From assembly GCF_042453785.1 (NCBI RefSeq), contig NC_091664.1, positions 3,584,501 through 3,648,500 on the forward strand: a stretch of DNA of 64,000 nucleotides, written 5' to 3'. A program made the translations under genes and the position numbers. This document shows, one piece after another, positions 1-10,630 of this stretch (positions within the stretch are counted from its first letter, which is position 1; every line of letters begins with the position of its first letter). The stretch comes from Malus domestica. Its lineage: Eukaryota; Streptophyta; Magnoliopsida; Rosales; Rosaceae. Below the pieces are notes generated by a model. The model made no database searches. It was not told the DNA's origin and saw nothing but the letters and a program-made list of their open reading frames with translations.

Positions 1-127
1 TAAAGAACAAGAAGGAGAGTTCAAGCATTATGTATTTGGTATTTCTTTTTCCATAACTGTGACTACGGTTCAAACTTTGTTGTTTATTTACTATCCTGCA
101 GTTGTAGAGGAGTATATATAACATTTG

Positions 128-250
128 CGAAATCAAAATGAGAGGTTGCGCTTGGAAGTTGATGAGCTGAGAAGTGAAGTGGCTTCTATTAGGCATGAAA
201 TTCTAAGTTTTGTTGGATCCATTAGAATTCCGATTAGGAGATCAAGATAA
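128..250 (+). pseudogene. Coiled-coil C-terminal fragment, possibly transposase-derived
   Basis: An open stretch of about 40 codons ends at a TAA at 248-250. It is rich in Glu, Leu, Arg and Ser with heptad-like spacing (NERLRLEVDELRSEVASIR), so it would form a short coiled coil. The frame is closed by a stop just upstream, so this is only a tail. Coiled-coil tails of this type occur in plant En/Spm-type transposase-like proteins, but I cannot name the family with certainty. Its last bases overlap the first copy of a 28-bp direct repeat (247-274). Confidence 0.3.
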
Positions 251-675
251 CGGTTGCATTGTTAATCTGCTATGGTATAATAGTCCCGAAGAGGTTTCTG
301 GTGGATCAACTTCATGTGCTTCAGACATTTACCGATTAGGGGTTCTTCTTTTTGAGGTTCGTAAATAAAAGCTTTCAATTGTTTATCTGTAGTATAAGTT
401 AAATAAGATCTTCAGATGCATTCAATTATCGTTTTATATAAATGGTAAAAGATGATTTTGTTCGGAGTTGTTTTGTTTTTGTTTTTGTTTTTGTGGACTA
501 ACGTGGTTATGCTTGTGACCAGTTATTCTGTCCATTCAGCTCAAGAGAAGAAAAAAGCAGGACAATGTCTAGTCTTAGACATCGAGTTCTTCATCCTCAA
601 TTGCTGCTGAAATGGCCGAAAGTGGCTTCGTTTTGGTGATGAGTTGATAACAGTTGCATTGTCAATCTGCTATGT
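247..675. repeat. 28-bp direct repeats flanking the SPA fragment
   Basis: Copies at 247-274 and 648-675 match at 26 of 28 positions and share the core TTGCATTGT. They bracket the SPA exons closely, as expected from template switching or filler DNA during capture. Confidence 0.7.
273..636 (+). pseudogene. SPA-type (SUPPRESSOR OF PHYA-105) kinase-like domain fragment, two exons with intron
   Basis: Two exon pieces are visible. 273-356 encodes a kinase-like segment containing SPEEVSGG and DIYRLGVLLFE. 523-636 encodes LFCPFSSREEKSRTMSSLRH and LLLKWPK. Between them lies an intron with a GT donor at 357 and an AG acceptor at 521-522. These motifs are typical of the degenerate kinase-like region of SPA proteins, which work with COP1 in light signalling; SPA3/SPA4 seem closest. 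The reading frame does not continue on either side: there is no coiled coil or WD40 region. It is therefore a gene fragment that kept an intron, so it was copied from DNA rather than mRNA. It is flanked by 28-bp direct repeats and sits beside a hAT-like terminus, which suggests capture by a transposon. Confidence 0.75.
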
Positions 676-1147
676 TGCCTCCTAGGCCCTTAAGCGTTGG
701 GCTTGAGGAGTTGAAGAGAAGAAGTGCTTGGAAGACATGAAATCTTGAAGGTTGAGTTTATAATTTTAGTTAAGTGGAATATTTCTGTAAAATTTGGACT
801 TTGTTATGTTTATTTTAGTTGTGGAAGACTTGAAGTAGTGTAATGTTTATTTTAAATTTGGACATTTTGAAGACTTAAACTTTGATGTTTTTTTTAAGTT
901 TGGACTTTGGAAGATTTGATTGATGATTCTAGTTGAACTTTAAATATTTATTTTCATTGTGTAGGAATGCTTATGTTATGATTGTGTTAGAGATGTTAAA
1001 ATTTTAGATTTCAATTTTTATTCATTTAAAAAAAAAATAACCGAACCGGGCCAAAACCGAACCGAAAAAAATTGAACCGAACCAAAATTTCAGTTTGGTT
1101 TTGGTTTTGGCAAAAAACCGAACCGTTTCGAACCGAACCCAGCCCTA
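676..1147. mobile_element. Probable terminal part of a hAT-like element
   Basis: 676-1015 is T-rich non-coding sequence resembling a transposon 3' untranslated region. 1036-1139 holds many copies of CCGAACC and its complement, reminiscent of hAT subterminal repeats. The right edge ends CCAGCCCTA at 1147, i.e. TAGGGCTGG read inward, a common end of plant hAT elements. Coding for a gypsy-type gag resumes immediately beyond, so 1147 is taken as the insertion boundary. The other end lies outside the window or is lost. Confidence 0.45.
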
Positions 1148-3060
1148 CCTTAAAGCTCGTTCGTTGTTTTTCATGGTCCTATTGGAAGATTCAGATATGG
1201 ATGTGCCGCCGCTTATGGAATATATCACATTCACTTAGCGTTGGTTACGGTTATCCCTTAAAGGGTGAAAAATGAATCGATCAATTTTTTCTTCACGTGC
1301 CAAAGCTTCAATATGATCACGAAGGGTGATACACTTCTCGCCGTCATGGCCGTTATGCTCGTGGTAGCAGCAAAATGTGCCCGTGTTCTTTGTGGGCTTG
1401 TAATTCGACTGCCTTGGCATTGGCTTCGGTATCAGGTGTGCTATGCTGGGGTAAATGGCCATGCATGTGGCATTCAAAGGTGTGTATGTCTCATACCTCA
1501 GGGTAGGGCCTGTCCTGACACGTGCTTGGCCTACTGTGTTGACTGCCTGAGGGCGGGCATTATCGTGGCGATACCCTTAGTTATCGCGATAGTGTCCCTT
1601 ACTCTTTTTACAAAAATGAGACTGGTGAGGATAGAAATCTTTCCTTTTTCCCTGAGATTGATATGTCTGTTAACTTAGTGAAGTATTAAGTAAGGCAGGG
1701 GGAGGCACCGCTGCCGTTTGGAAGGTCGAGGTCTTCTGATATGGTTGGATCTGGCTTCCACTCCCTACTTGCTGATAAGGGGTGGCTGTGGGGGGTTTCC
1801 CTTGATATGTCCTTACCTCAGCGGAGGCATGGTTGTAAGCATGTGCCGTCACCTCAGAGTAAGTCTTCCAAGTGTTGGCATTGATCATGTATTTGAATAA
1901 ACAATCATGTAGGCCTGTCGTGAAGGCTTTGAGGGCAGTCTTGTCGTCTACCTCGGCACAACAAGAATACTCATGGCGAATAATGTACAAGTTATGACTC
2001 GTCTAGCTTCTGACTAATAATGTACAAGTCATTTGCAGAGTGTAAGCGATCGGTCTGGAAAATGTGTTGAGAAACAAACAGTTTCCTTAATTCCTTAAAT
2101 GAGTCTACCGTCTCAGGTGGAAGACGGCAATACCAGTTTAGAGCTCTGCCAGATAAGGTGGAGGGGAAGAGAAGACATCGCTCTTCGTCGGTATGCATCC
2201 GGTATGCCATGGTGGACTCAAAGAGATTAAGGTGTTCAATCGGGTCATTCTTTCCAGTACATAGTTGCAAGCCAAGCTTCTGCTTTATCTTTTCTTGGAG
2301 GGAGTGTTGAGGATCTTCCTTGTAAGAGGGTCATGCCTAGGTTGGTTCCAATCAGGTATCTCAGCTTGTCATTCGGCCTTCAACTTGTTTACTTTCTTAA
2401 GGAGTTGTAGGACAAGAGGGTCCTGAGTGGAGTCATGTACCACTGGAGCTTTCTTTCGTAAATCTTCATCTCCTCTTGAAAGTAGGAAGGTTTGATCAAG
2501 AGCATGTGATTTTTCCCTAGACTCGCCGTACTGACTTCCAAGGTATGTCTGTCGGAACATCTCTGAGTCCCCTATACCTTCGTGTTTCTCTAGGACTTGT
2601 TGCCCTTTCCCCAAATTGTTAGCCGGCCTGGGACATGAGAGGGGACCGAGTTTTTCAGAGACCCTTAGGTTATTGATCTTCGAGCTTACATGGATGAGAT
2701 TGTCTCAACTTGCTTTAAGAAGTCTCGACAGTCGCGAAAGACGGCTTTCGATCTTTTCACTCCTTTTGTAAGGAAGTGTCTTTCTCCACTCCTCCTACTT
2801 CGGGTCGAAGCAGCTGGGTTAAGAAAAGTCTCATGTTGGTCGCCATTTCGATGAGTAGCTCGCTCCTCAACAGGAATACCCATGTCGAGGGCAAATGACC
2901 CTCCGTGTTGAGGGGCACCCAGTTGATGGTTGACTTCCACAGAGGTGATGAGCTCGTGTATTTTAGCATATCTAGCCTCGTGGAGCATGTCGAAGACCTT
3001 CTCATACTGCTCTTGGAGGATCTCATTTTTCATCACTATATTGTTGTTCTGAGCCTCTAG
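1148..3060 (-). pseudogene. Gypsy-type gag polyprotein remnant
   Basis: The N-terminal part is at 2686-3036. A linker is at 2369-2614 (contains DPLVLQLLKKVNKLKAE). The conserved retrotransposon gag core is at 1992-2270 (EHLNLFESTMAYRMHTDEE, then FPSTLSGRALNWYCRLPPE). More gag follows at 1670-1990. A zinc-knuckle-like CCYHEHNGHDGEKC with the following helix lies within 1235-1477. The pieces are in order but broken by stops and frame changes, so this is not a working gene. The gag motif NVIYSISGG lies just before the break at 1148. Gag forms the virus-like particle of LTR retrotransposons. Confidence 0.8.
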
Positions 3061-3277
3061 GTTATCGACTTTAGCCTGAAGAGCAAACTTCTTTTGTTCC
3101 TTCTTTCATTGCTTCGCACCAGGTGTAAGAGGGGTGTCATTCTGTGTGCTGTGACTTCCTTCGCTCCCCATGTCAGAAAGGGATGCCTAGTCAAAAGAGA
3201 GTGTATGAATGGTGGAAACCAGCTTAACAAAGCTGAAGAGAGTGGGAATAAGTGTCGTTCCCACAGACAGCGCCAAA

Positions 3278-3792
3278 TGTTGATGCACAAAATCAGTGAG
3301 GACTTTGGTACAACATAAAGTGTTAAGTTTGTGTCCTTCGCTAGATTGCTTGGGTCACTAGTGTGGATAAGTATGTAAATGGATAGGGACAGGAAAGCAA
3401 ACACAAGATATCCGTGGTTCACCCAAATTGGCTACGTCCAAGGAGTAGAGGAGTTCTCATTAATTGTAAAGGGTTTACACAAGTACATAGGTTCAAACTC
3501 TCATTTAGTGAGTACTAGTGAATGATTTAGTACAAATAACATTAGGAAATATTGTGGGAGAATGATCTCTATTTATAAAAGAGAGTTTCTAGTTTCATTC
3601 TGACATTGACATGTGTCGTGTTGTGATTGGCTTCTTATGTTGACACGTGTCGTGCTATGATTGACTTCTGATGTCGACACGTGTCGCGCTGTGATTGACC
3701 TCCTGGTTGGAGGGAAACTCTTCTGAGTCCTTGACAGTATAACGTTGACCGGTGCTCAGTAGTTTCGGGATTGGTCAAGTATGGTACAAACA
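3278..3792 (-). repeat. 5' LTR of the gypsy-type element (515 bp)
   Basis: It is bounded by TGTTGATGC at 3278 and GTACAAACA at 3792, so it reads TG...CA on either strand. The TTTGGCGC primer-site leader follows on the minus strand. It contains three tandem copies of a ~34-bp unit. Confidence 0.75.
3604..3705. repeat. Three tandem ~34-bp units with G-box cores inside the LTR
   Basis: Units at 3604-3636, 3637-3670 and 3671-3705 share GACAyGTGTCGyG and TGATTG. Units 2 and 3 contain the palindrome ACACGTGT with a perfect G-box CACGTG (3644-3649, 3678-3683). Unit 1 has CATGTG instead. G-boxes bind bZIP and bHLH factors, so this is probably LTR enhancer sequence. Confidence 0.75.
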
Positions 3793-4559
3793 AAATCTAT
3801 CAATGGAACCGAAGATGATGCTTTATCACAATGGCGGAAAATAAGTATGCCTCTGCACCTTGGTTTGGGTTTGATCTCCATTGATTCCCCTTCCGCCAAA
3901 CAACTAACTATTTAATTTACTAATGCAATTGCTCAACTCAAAAAACTCAATCGAACTTGGTTCCAGCTCAACTGAACTCTATTAGCTTGTTCTTCAATTT
4001 GGTATGGATACTTCTTCCAAGTTTGAGCATTATTTTGCTCGGTTTATTTGTGTGCAAATGGGAAAATAATGAGGACGCAATTAATAAAGAAAAGAATTAA
4101 GCCTGGAAACAACTTTACATACCCAGATACAAGCTTAATCGTATTTAAGAGAGTGTATTTCGCCAAGGAATTTGTAATTTTGGCAGCAAAATATGGATTA
4201 AAATATTTTAATCTCCTCCGACTATGACATATTTTAGTTGTAACCAGACCACCCAAATAAGATTAATCTGGAGGTTTAGTATAATTCCAATACTGGTACA
4301 ATTCGACAATTGTGCAGCAAAAAACAGAACACGTATTAAATGATGAGAAATGTCTTCGATCGGTATGTAAAGTACACATAAGTCAGATATCTGGAACATT
4401 AATAAATCTAGAAATCTTGTCTCCAGTATTTAATCGATAACAACATTTCCATTTTCCTGTTTAAATTGTATATTATTAGCACTTTTTATTGAAAGTAGAC
4501 CATTCGAAGAAGGTCCTTAAATGAAATTGTCTACATGACTAGGACGAAAAAATAGTTAA
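3793..4559. other. AT-rich intergenic sequence
   Basis: I see no gene or recognisable element here. The short open frames on the minus strand have no recognisable protein features. Confidence 0.5.
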
Positions 4560-5816
4560 GGGTAAAAGACTGTTTACTACCCTCATGTTTTGTGGTTTTC
4601 AACTTTTAGTACATCAAGTTTGTTTCGTCTCAGATTCATACCTAAAATGTAAATTTTGAGACAGTCTCATGCATCCGTTAGTCAAACTATTAAATCTGCC
4701 GTTAATTGTGACGTAGCGCCCATATGAACAATGACTGAACGTCACGTGTCATCCACGTTTTTTTTTTCTTCTTTCGCCTTCTTCCTTTTTCTGCAACTTT
4801 TTTTTTCTTCCTTCTTGTCCCTTCTTCCTTCTCCTTCTTCTCCTTCTTCCTTCATATTCCTTCTTCTTCTCTTTCTTCTTTTTCTTCCTCCGAATCTGGG
4901 GAAGTTTTTTTTTTTTTTTTTTTTTTCCTTTCTTCTACTTCCTCCTTCTTCTTCTTTCTTCTTCTTCTTCTTCTTCTTCCGACTGCAATTTTTTTTTTCT
5001 TCCTCCTTCTTCTCCTTCTTCCTTCCCCTTCTTCTCCTTCTTCCTTCTTCTTCTTCCTCCAAATCTGGGGAAGATGAAAGTTTTTTTTTTCTTTTCTTCC
5101 TTCCTCCTTCTTCTCCTTCTTCTCCTTCTTCCTTCCTCCTTCTTCCTTCCCCTTCTTACTTCTTCTTCCTTCTTCTTCCTCCGAATCTGGGGAAGATGAA
5201 GGTTTTTTTTTTCTTTCTTCTTCTTCCTCCTTCTTCCTCCGACTGCAACTTTTTTTTTTCTTCCTTCTTCTTCTTCCTCATTCTTCCTTCCCCTTCTTCT
5301 CCTTCTTTCTTCTTCCTTCTTCATCTTCCTAAAAAAAAATAAAAATAAAAAAATAAATAAATAAACCTTCATCTTCCCCAGATTCGGAGGAAGAAGAAGA
5401 AGGAAGAAGAAGGAAGAAAGAGAAGGAGGAAGAAAAAAAAAAGTTGCAGTCGGAGGAAGAAGAAGAAGAAGAAGAAGAAGAAAGAAGAAAGAAGAAGAAG
5501 GAGAAAGGAGGAAGAAGAAGAAAAAAAAAAAAAACTTCCCCAGATTCGGAGGAAGAAAAAGAAGAATGAGAGGAGAAGGAAGAAGAAGGAAGAAGAAAGA
5601 AGGAGGAAGGAAAAAAAACGTGGATGACACGTGGCACCCAGTCGTTGTCCACATGGGCGCCACGTCACAATTAACAGCAGATTTAACAGTTTGACTAACG
5701 GATGTGTGAGACTGTCCCAAAATTTACACTTTAGGTATGAATCTGAGACGAAAAAAACTTGATGTTCTAAATGTTGAAAACCACAAAACATGAGGGTAAT
5801 AAACAGTCTTTTACCC
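4560..5816. mobile_element. Mutator-like foldback element with 9-bp target duplication
   Basis: The element begins GGGTAAAAGAC at 4560 and ends GTCTTTTACCC at 5816. It is flanked by identical 9-bp copies AATAGTTAA at 4551-4559 and 5817-5825. The terminal inverted repeats are about 200 bp (4560-4757 and 5620-5816). A 9-bp duplication with long TIRs is the signature of Mutator-like elements. The interior has no transposase. It is a polypyrimidine half (about 4757-5330) followed by a polypurine half (about 5375-5620), so the whole element can fold back. The motif GAATCTGGGGAAG recurs in one half and its complement in the other. Confidence 0.88.
4757..5620. repeat. CTT/TTC-rich tract followed by GAA/AAG-rich tract (inverted)
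   Basis: About 570 bases are almost pure pyrimidine on the plus strand. A short A-rich hinge (5331-5365) and about 240 bases of almost pure purine follow. The long open frames on both strands here (Phe/Leu/Ser/Pro-rich or Glu/Lys/Arg-rich) are products of base composition. Confidence 0.85.
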
Positions 5817-5825
5817 AATAGTTAA

Positions 5826-6767
5826 TGTTTGAAAGTTTGAAAATCAAAATCACATACTTTTGGTAGTAAATTGAGAATTACCCTAATTAAATTTATCAAG
5901 TGGAACTACTTGTAATTTTTCCGTGACAAGAACAATCAAATGATATAATCAACAAATAAATGAACACCTAAACCCTTTAATATTCAGTAGATGGATCAGT
6001 GAAAAAGCTCTTTGATTTTCAAATATATACACATACAAACACACATGATGTTCAAAAGGGGATTCCGTTTCACTGTTCATGGACCTGGATAGACCGATGT
6101 ATTGATCATATAGATAGTGATTGTTTAGAGTTCAGTGTTTTGTTTTGTTTTTAGCTTCACAATTGAAGGGTGTTATAAAGTTCATACATCACAAAACAGT
6201 TCACATGAGAGCATTATGTATCCATGTATCCTGCTCCATGAAAAGGTGGAACGAGATCCTGTTACACTAACAATATTAAGCAACAATCACTATTTCTTGT
6301 CTCAATTATCACCTTGGTTGCAATTGCTTCTTAGAAAAGTTCACTTTTATAGTTCAATTCTTTCCACTTTCCAATTGTTTGTTAGGTTGCCATCATTGCG
6401 TTATAGGAGGCTATAGGGATGGCTTCTTGAGTCTGCAACTGATGCAACTTAGAAACTGATATCAACAAAGTGGCATTGCTGATGGCTTCTTGAGTTTATC
6501 CAACCAAAAAAACAGAATAAAAACCACTTTTAATATTCTTCATTTCCTTTCTCTTTTCTAGAATCGCTGATTTATTTTGTTCAAACTCTCTCTTTGTAAG
6601 TTGTGAATTTTTTTAGTGGTTAGAGCCTTCCTCTTCAATTCATTGCGTCCTGAGTTTAAACCATCTCTCTTCCCTCATTAATTAATACTTAGGAAAAGAA
6701 GTGAACATTGCTCAATATTCTTGAAGTGAACATTGCTCAATATTAAAAATAAGAAATAAAAAATAAA
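5826..6767. other. Intergenic sequence without recognised gene
   Basis: AT-rich and without a convincing coding region. A 25-bp-period duplication (GAAGTGAACATTGCTCAATA) lies at 6698-6744. A possible tRNA-like SINE remnant around 6615-6680 is too weak to call. Confidence 0.4.
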
Positions 6768-7182
6768 GGTAAATTTAATTTAATGAAAGGCTGTCGTTTG
6801 GCGGAGACGCGGGTTTGCAAAGACATGACGCGAGAAAGGGAAAACTAGGGCAAGAAACACATGATCCTTCTTTCTTAAGTCTGCATGGTGGAGGGGGTAC
6901 GTAGCCATACTGCAAGCAAGTGTGATTATATAAAATTCGAGCAGATCAGATATTGGTTTGGTGAGAGACAACTAAATTATTAGGAATCTGTATCAAGTCT
7001 TCCATTAAGGACAAGGATACTGTCGGGGCCAAGGGGTTAATTTGCTTCCTAAAGTCTAAGCCAAAAGGTAAATTTAATTTAATTGAAGGCTGGCGTTTAG
7101 GCGGAGCTAGAGATTTGTAAAGACTTGGCGCGAGATGGGAAAACTAGGGCAAGAAACACATGATCCTTCTTTCTTCAGTCTT
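6768..7182. repeat. Direct duplication, two ~116-bp copies
   Basis: Copies at 6768-6884 and 7067-7182 share GGTAAATTTAATTTAA at the start and a block containing AACTAGGGCAAGAAACACAT near the end. They are clearly diverged in the middle. About 180 bp of unrelated sequence separates them. I could not assign them to an element. Confidence 0.65.
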
Positions 7183-7755
7183 CAGTCTTCTGCACAACTT
7201 TTTAAATTCTTTGTAAAATAGTCCACCATGCTTATCCATCTCTCGCAGCTAAATATGACTAATTATCACAATTAGTTGCTCATCATGAGAATCTTCCTCT
7301 GAGACAAGCACGATTTTAAATTATCAGATGAATGAAACTCTTTAAAGGGTTAGGTAAAGTGTTTGTCATATTTGTTTATTGTAAATTATGTTCTGGTTTG
7401 ATAATCATTTGAATTTTGGTTTTTAGTTTTTTATTTTTCTGTTAAATATAGAGAGAATAGATTCTTTAATATAAGGGATCTCCATTTTGTTCTAAAATGG
7501 GGATTAGTTGTGGTGTCACACCATATCAAACTTCAACAATCCGACCCGTTTATTTTTAAAGTTGCATCTCATAGATTATCATTGCAAAATATAAGTCGAA
7601 AATATTTGAAGCATTTAATTGAGTTTGAAGAAATTCACTAATACTATGTTCTAAAAAATATTGAAATTTCATCATGACAATTAAATGTGCAAATGGTTTC
7701 GGATTGAATTGAATTTTTGCATAAATAATCTATAAAATCAAGACTTACAAAATTG
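7183..7755. other. Intergenic sequence left of the copia element
   Basis: AT-rich; nothing recognised. Its last five bases (AATTG, 7751-7755) are the left target-site copy of the copia insertion. Confidence 0.4.
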
Positions 7756-7982
7756 TATTGGATAAGTAAATAATATGCCAGGTCATCATTGTACATGTGC
7801 AGAACATGTGCACATATAGAATAGTATAAATAGTTCATTTCCTCTTTGTATTTTGGTTAAGTCGGTTGTATAACAAAAACAGTTAAAGAAATGTATTGAG
7901 TATTCTTCAGTTTTCTTCTTCTTTAAGTTTCCTTAGTCTGCATATTTCTTGATTTCAATGGAGTTCTTCCTTGCAGTTAAGA
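7756..7982 (+). repeat. 5' LTR of copia element 1
   Basis: Starts TATTGGATAAG and ends TTAAGA. The boundaries are fixed by the AATTG target copy on the left, the primer site on the right and comparison with the 3' LTR. The ends are not the usual TG...CA. A TATA-like TATAAATAG is present around 7824. Confidence 0.85.
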
Positions 7983-7997
7983 TGGTATCAAGAGCCA
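7983..7997 (+). other. Primer binding site of copia element 1
   Basis: TGGTATCAAGAGCCA directly abuts the LTR. It resembles the complement of the initiator tRNA-Met 3' end used by most plant copia elements. Confidence 0.75.
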
Positions 7998-10289
7998 GTC
8001 TTGCTTGAACAATGAGTTTGGTTTCTGGATTTCACTGCTTTGATTGGTGATAAGGTGATATTGTTTCTGTAGCTTTCACAAATTCTTAAGAATTTTGCTT
8101 AGATCTAGATTTTTTTTTTTTCTTTGAACCTTTGTATAATTGAAGGCCGATGCCATAGTTTCAGTTGAATTGATGATTTATATGTTGAGTTGATGAAAGG
8201 CAGATGCCAATTTGTTGTGAATTTTGGGTTTTCTTGCGTTAATTGAATTGATTGAAGGCCGATGCCAAGTGATGAAGTTTGTTTGTGATTCTTGAAATTG
8301 TATAGTGATTGGTTGCTCTTGATTCTGTGTTCGACGTTAATTCTGTAAATTTTTCATATGGGTTCTTTCCACCGACTTAAATTTCATCTGGGTTTTTCTG
8401 GGTTCTTCCATTGTCTTTTGGTGTTTGTTACATCTGTTGATATTACAGTGAATTTGCTTTTCTAGTCATGGTTAATCAAGTGAAAATTGAAGGTTTGCTG
8501 GGTATGCTTACTATCAAATTGAATGATGATAATTTTCTTAATTGGAGTTTTCAGTTTAGTTTTGTTTTGCGTGGATATGATCTTCTTGATCATTTCACGG
8601 GTGATTCTCTATGTCCTCCTAAGTTTGTTCTCACCCCTGAATTAGGAGTTACCATTGAGGTTAATGTTGCGTATAAGGACTGGGTTAAGATTGATATGAC
8701 ATTGTTAAGCTTGTTGATTGCTACCCTCAATGATGATGCAATTGAGCATTTGGTCAGCTGTAAGACATCTCATGAGGCTTGGATTGCCTTACATGATCGA
8801 TATATGTTTGTTTCTAAAGCTAGTGTCAATCATCTAAAAGTTGAACTACATACTATGCAAAAAAAAAGGGATACTATTGATAAGTATCTGCTAAGGTTGA
8901 AAGCACTTGAAGATTAATTACAGGCTGTTGGAGAGAAAATGTTAGATAATGATTTTATTATTGCTACACTCATAGGTCTACCTTCTGATTATGATACAAT
9001 TAGAACTGTTATTTTTGCCAAAGAGTCACCCATTACCCTTAAGGAATTTCGAGCTTAATTAATTGGTGTAGAGAAGAGGATTGAAGCCATAATGAATTCT
9101 TTGGTTCAGGGGATGTCTGCTATATTTGTGAATGCTAATTCTTCTAATGATAATATTGGGGGATCTTCAGGCTCTTCGAGTTATCTTTCACCTCCTCGGT
9201 TCTCTCCTAACCTTGGTTATGGCTCATCTGGTAGTTCTTCTTCTCAGACAAGTTATCCTCCATTTGGTAATCAGTTTCAGTCGAATAGTTTTTCTAACTT
9301 GAATCAGAATGGCAGAATGTTTGGTATGAATAACTATAGACCTCGAGGTAATGGAGGCTATAAACCAAGGTTCAATAATTCCAGATCTGGTCAAAATTGG
9401 CAATCATGGTTGGGCAATACTTCTAACAGGTTTGACCTTGTCCCCGAGTGTCAAAGATGTTCTCGTAAAGGTCATATTATAGTTACTTGTCTTTATAGAA
9501 ATGATGGTGGACAGTCTGTACAAGAGTGTTAAATTTGTGGCAAGCGTGGTCATAATGCCTTAAACTGCAGGGATAGAGGCAAATATGCCTATCAAGGAGC
9601 TCAACCTCCTCATTCATTTTCTGCCAACTATGCATATCAAGGTTTTCCTATGTCTTCTCAAGCTAATATGGGATTGGTATCTCCTCATTATTAGTTTATG
9701 AATAACAATCAATCTTCTCAGTTTGTGCATAACAGTCAGTCTCCTCCGTTTGTGCATTTCAATCAGTCTCCATAGTTTAGCTCTCCATCTATGTCATCTC
9801 CACCTGGTGTTCTAGCTATGAATGCACAACCTTCTGCTACGATTACAAATGGAGATTGCTAGATTCTTGATACTCATGCTTTTCACCACATGACACCTGA
9901 TTTGACAATCCTTACTCAATCTACATCATATGCAGGATCTGAGAAGATAATAGTGGGAAATGCTGAACGTTTGAAAGTTCAAAATATTGGTCATGGCACT
10001 TTGCAAACTCCTTCTAATATTTTACATCTTAAGAACATTTTACATGTGCCAATGTTGACTGTGAATCTATTGTTTATTAAAAATGTGTGCAAAGACAATC
10101 ATAGTTGGTTTATCTGTGATGATATTCAGTTTTTTGTGCAAGACAAGGCATTAGGGGCGATCCTCCACCACATAAAGAGTAGCAATCATAAGTTGTTTCG
10201 AGTACCTGTGCATATTTTTCCTACTTTAATGGATCAAGGTGTAGGCTCTGCTTATTTGGGACAATCTGTGACATCCTTCTTATGGCATT

Positions 10290-10560
10290 TATCACATCCC
10301 AGGCTCAACTTTGCCGTAGCACGATATTATCCGCTTTAGGCCCCGATCATGCCCTCACGGTTTTGTTTCTGGGAACTCACACGAGAACTTCCCAATGGGT
10401 CACCCATCATGGGATTGCTCTTGCGCGAACTTGCTTAACTTCCAAGTTTCTACAGAACCCGAAGCCAGTGAGCTCCCAAAAGGCCTCGTGCTAGGTAGAG
10501 ATAGAAATATACATATAAGGCTTACAGGATCCGCACCCCTAGGCAATGTGAGATATAACA
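10290..10560 (-). repeat. Cassandra 3' LTR (left copy)
   Basis: Runs from TATCACATCCC to AGATATAACA. Compared with the right copy it lacks about 20 bp near its end and has more changes in the 5S-like segment (for example AACTTGGAAGTTAAGC). Confidence 0.85.
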
Positions 10561-10630
10561 ATCCACCCCCTTAGGGGCCCAAAGTCTTCGTCAGCACACA
10601 TCTAGCCAGGGATTGGGTCTGATACCAAAT

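Larger units (their letters stand above)
1148..3792 (-). mobile_element. Truncated Ty3/gypsy-type LTR retrotransposon (LTR plus gag)
   Basis: Read on the minus strand, the element starts with an LTR (3792 down to 3278). Next comes a leader beginning TTTGGCGCTGTCTGTGGGA, a primer-binding-site region common in plant gypsy-type elements, and then gag. The gag is cut at 1148 by a hAT-like terminus. Protease, reverse transcriptase and the second LTR are not in the window, so the rest either lies to the left or is lost. Confidence 0.8.

Noticed and set aside
1265..1678. 137-codon plus-strand open frame with hydrophobic stretches
   Set aside because: It is the antisense of gypsy-type gag, whose conserved motifs lie on the minus strand.
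4731..5818. Long open frames on both strands in the CTT/GAA region (up to 261 codons)
   Set aside because: Pure low-complexity translation of a polypyrimidine/polypurine foldback; no protein feature and mirrored on the other strand.
6610..6680. SINE-like region (GTGGTTAGAGC, then GAGTTTAAACC)
   Set aside because: A- and B-box-like words are present but no tail, TSD or second copy was found; also considered and left out at 14850-14900 and 38795-38830.
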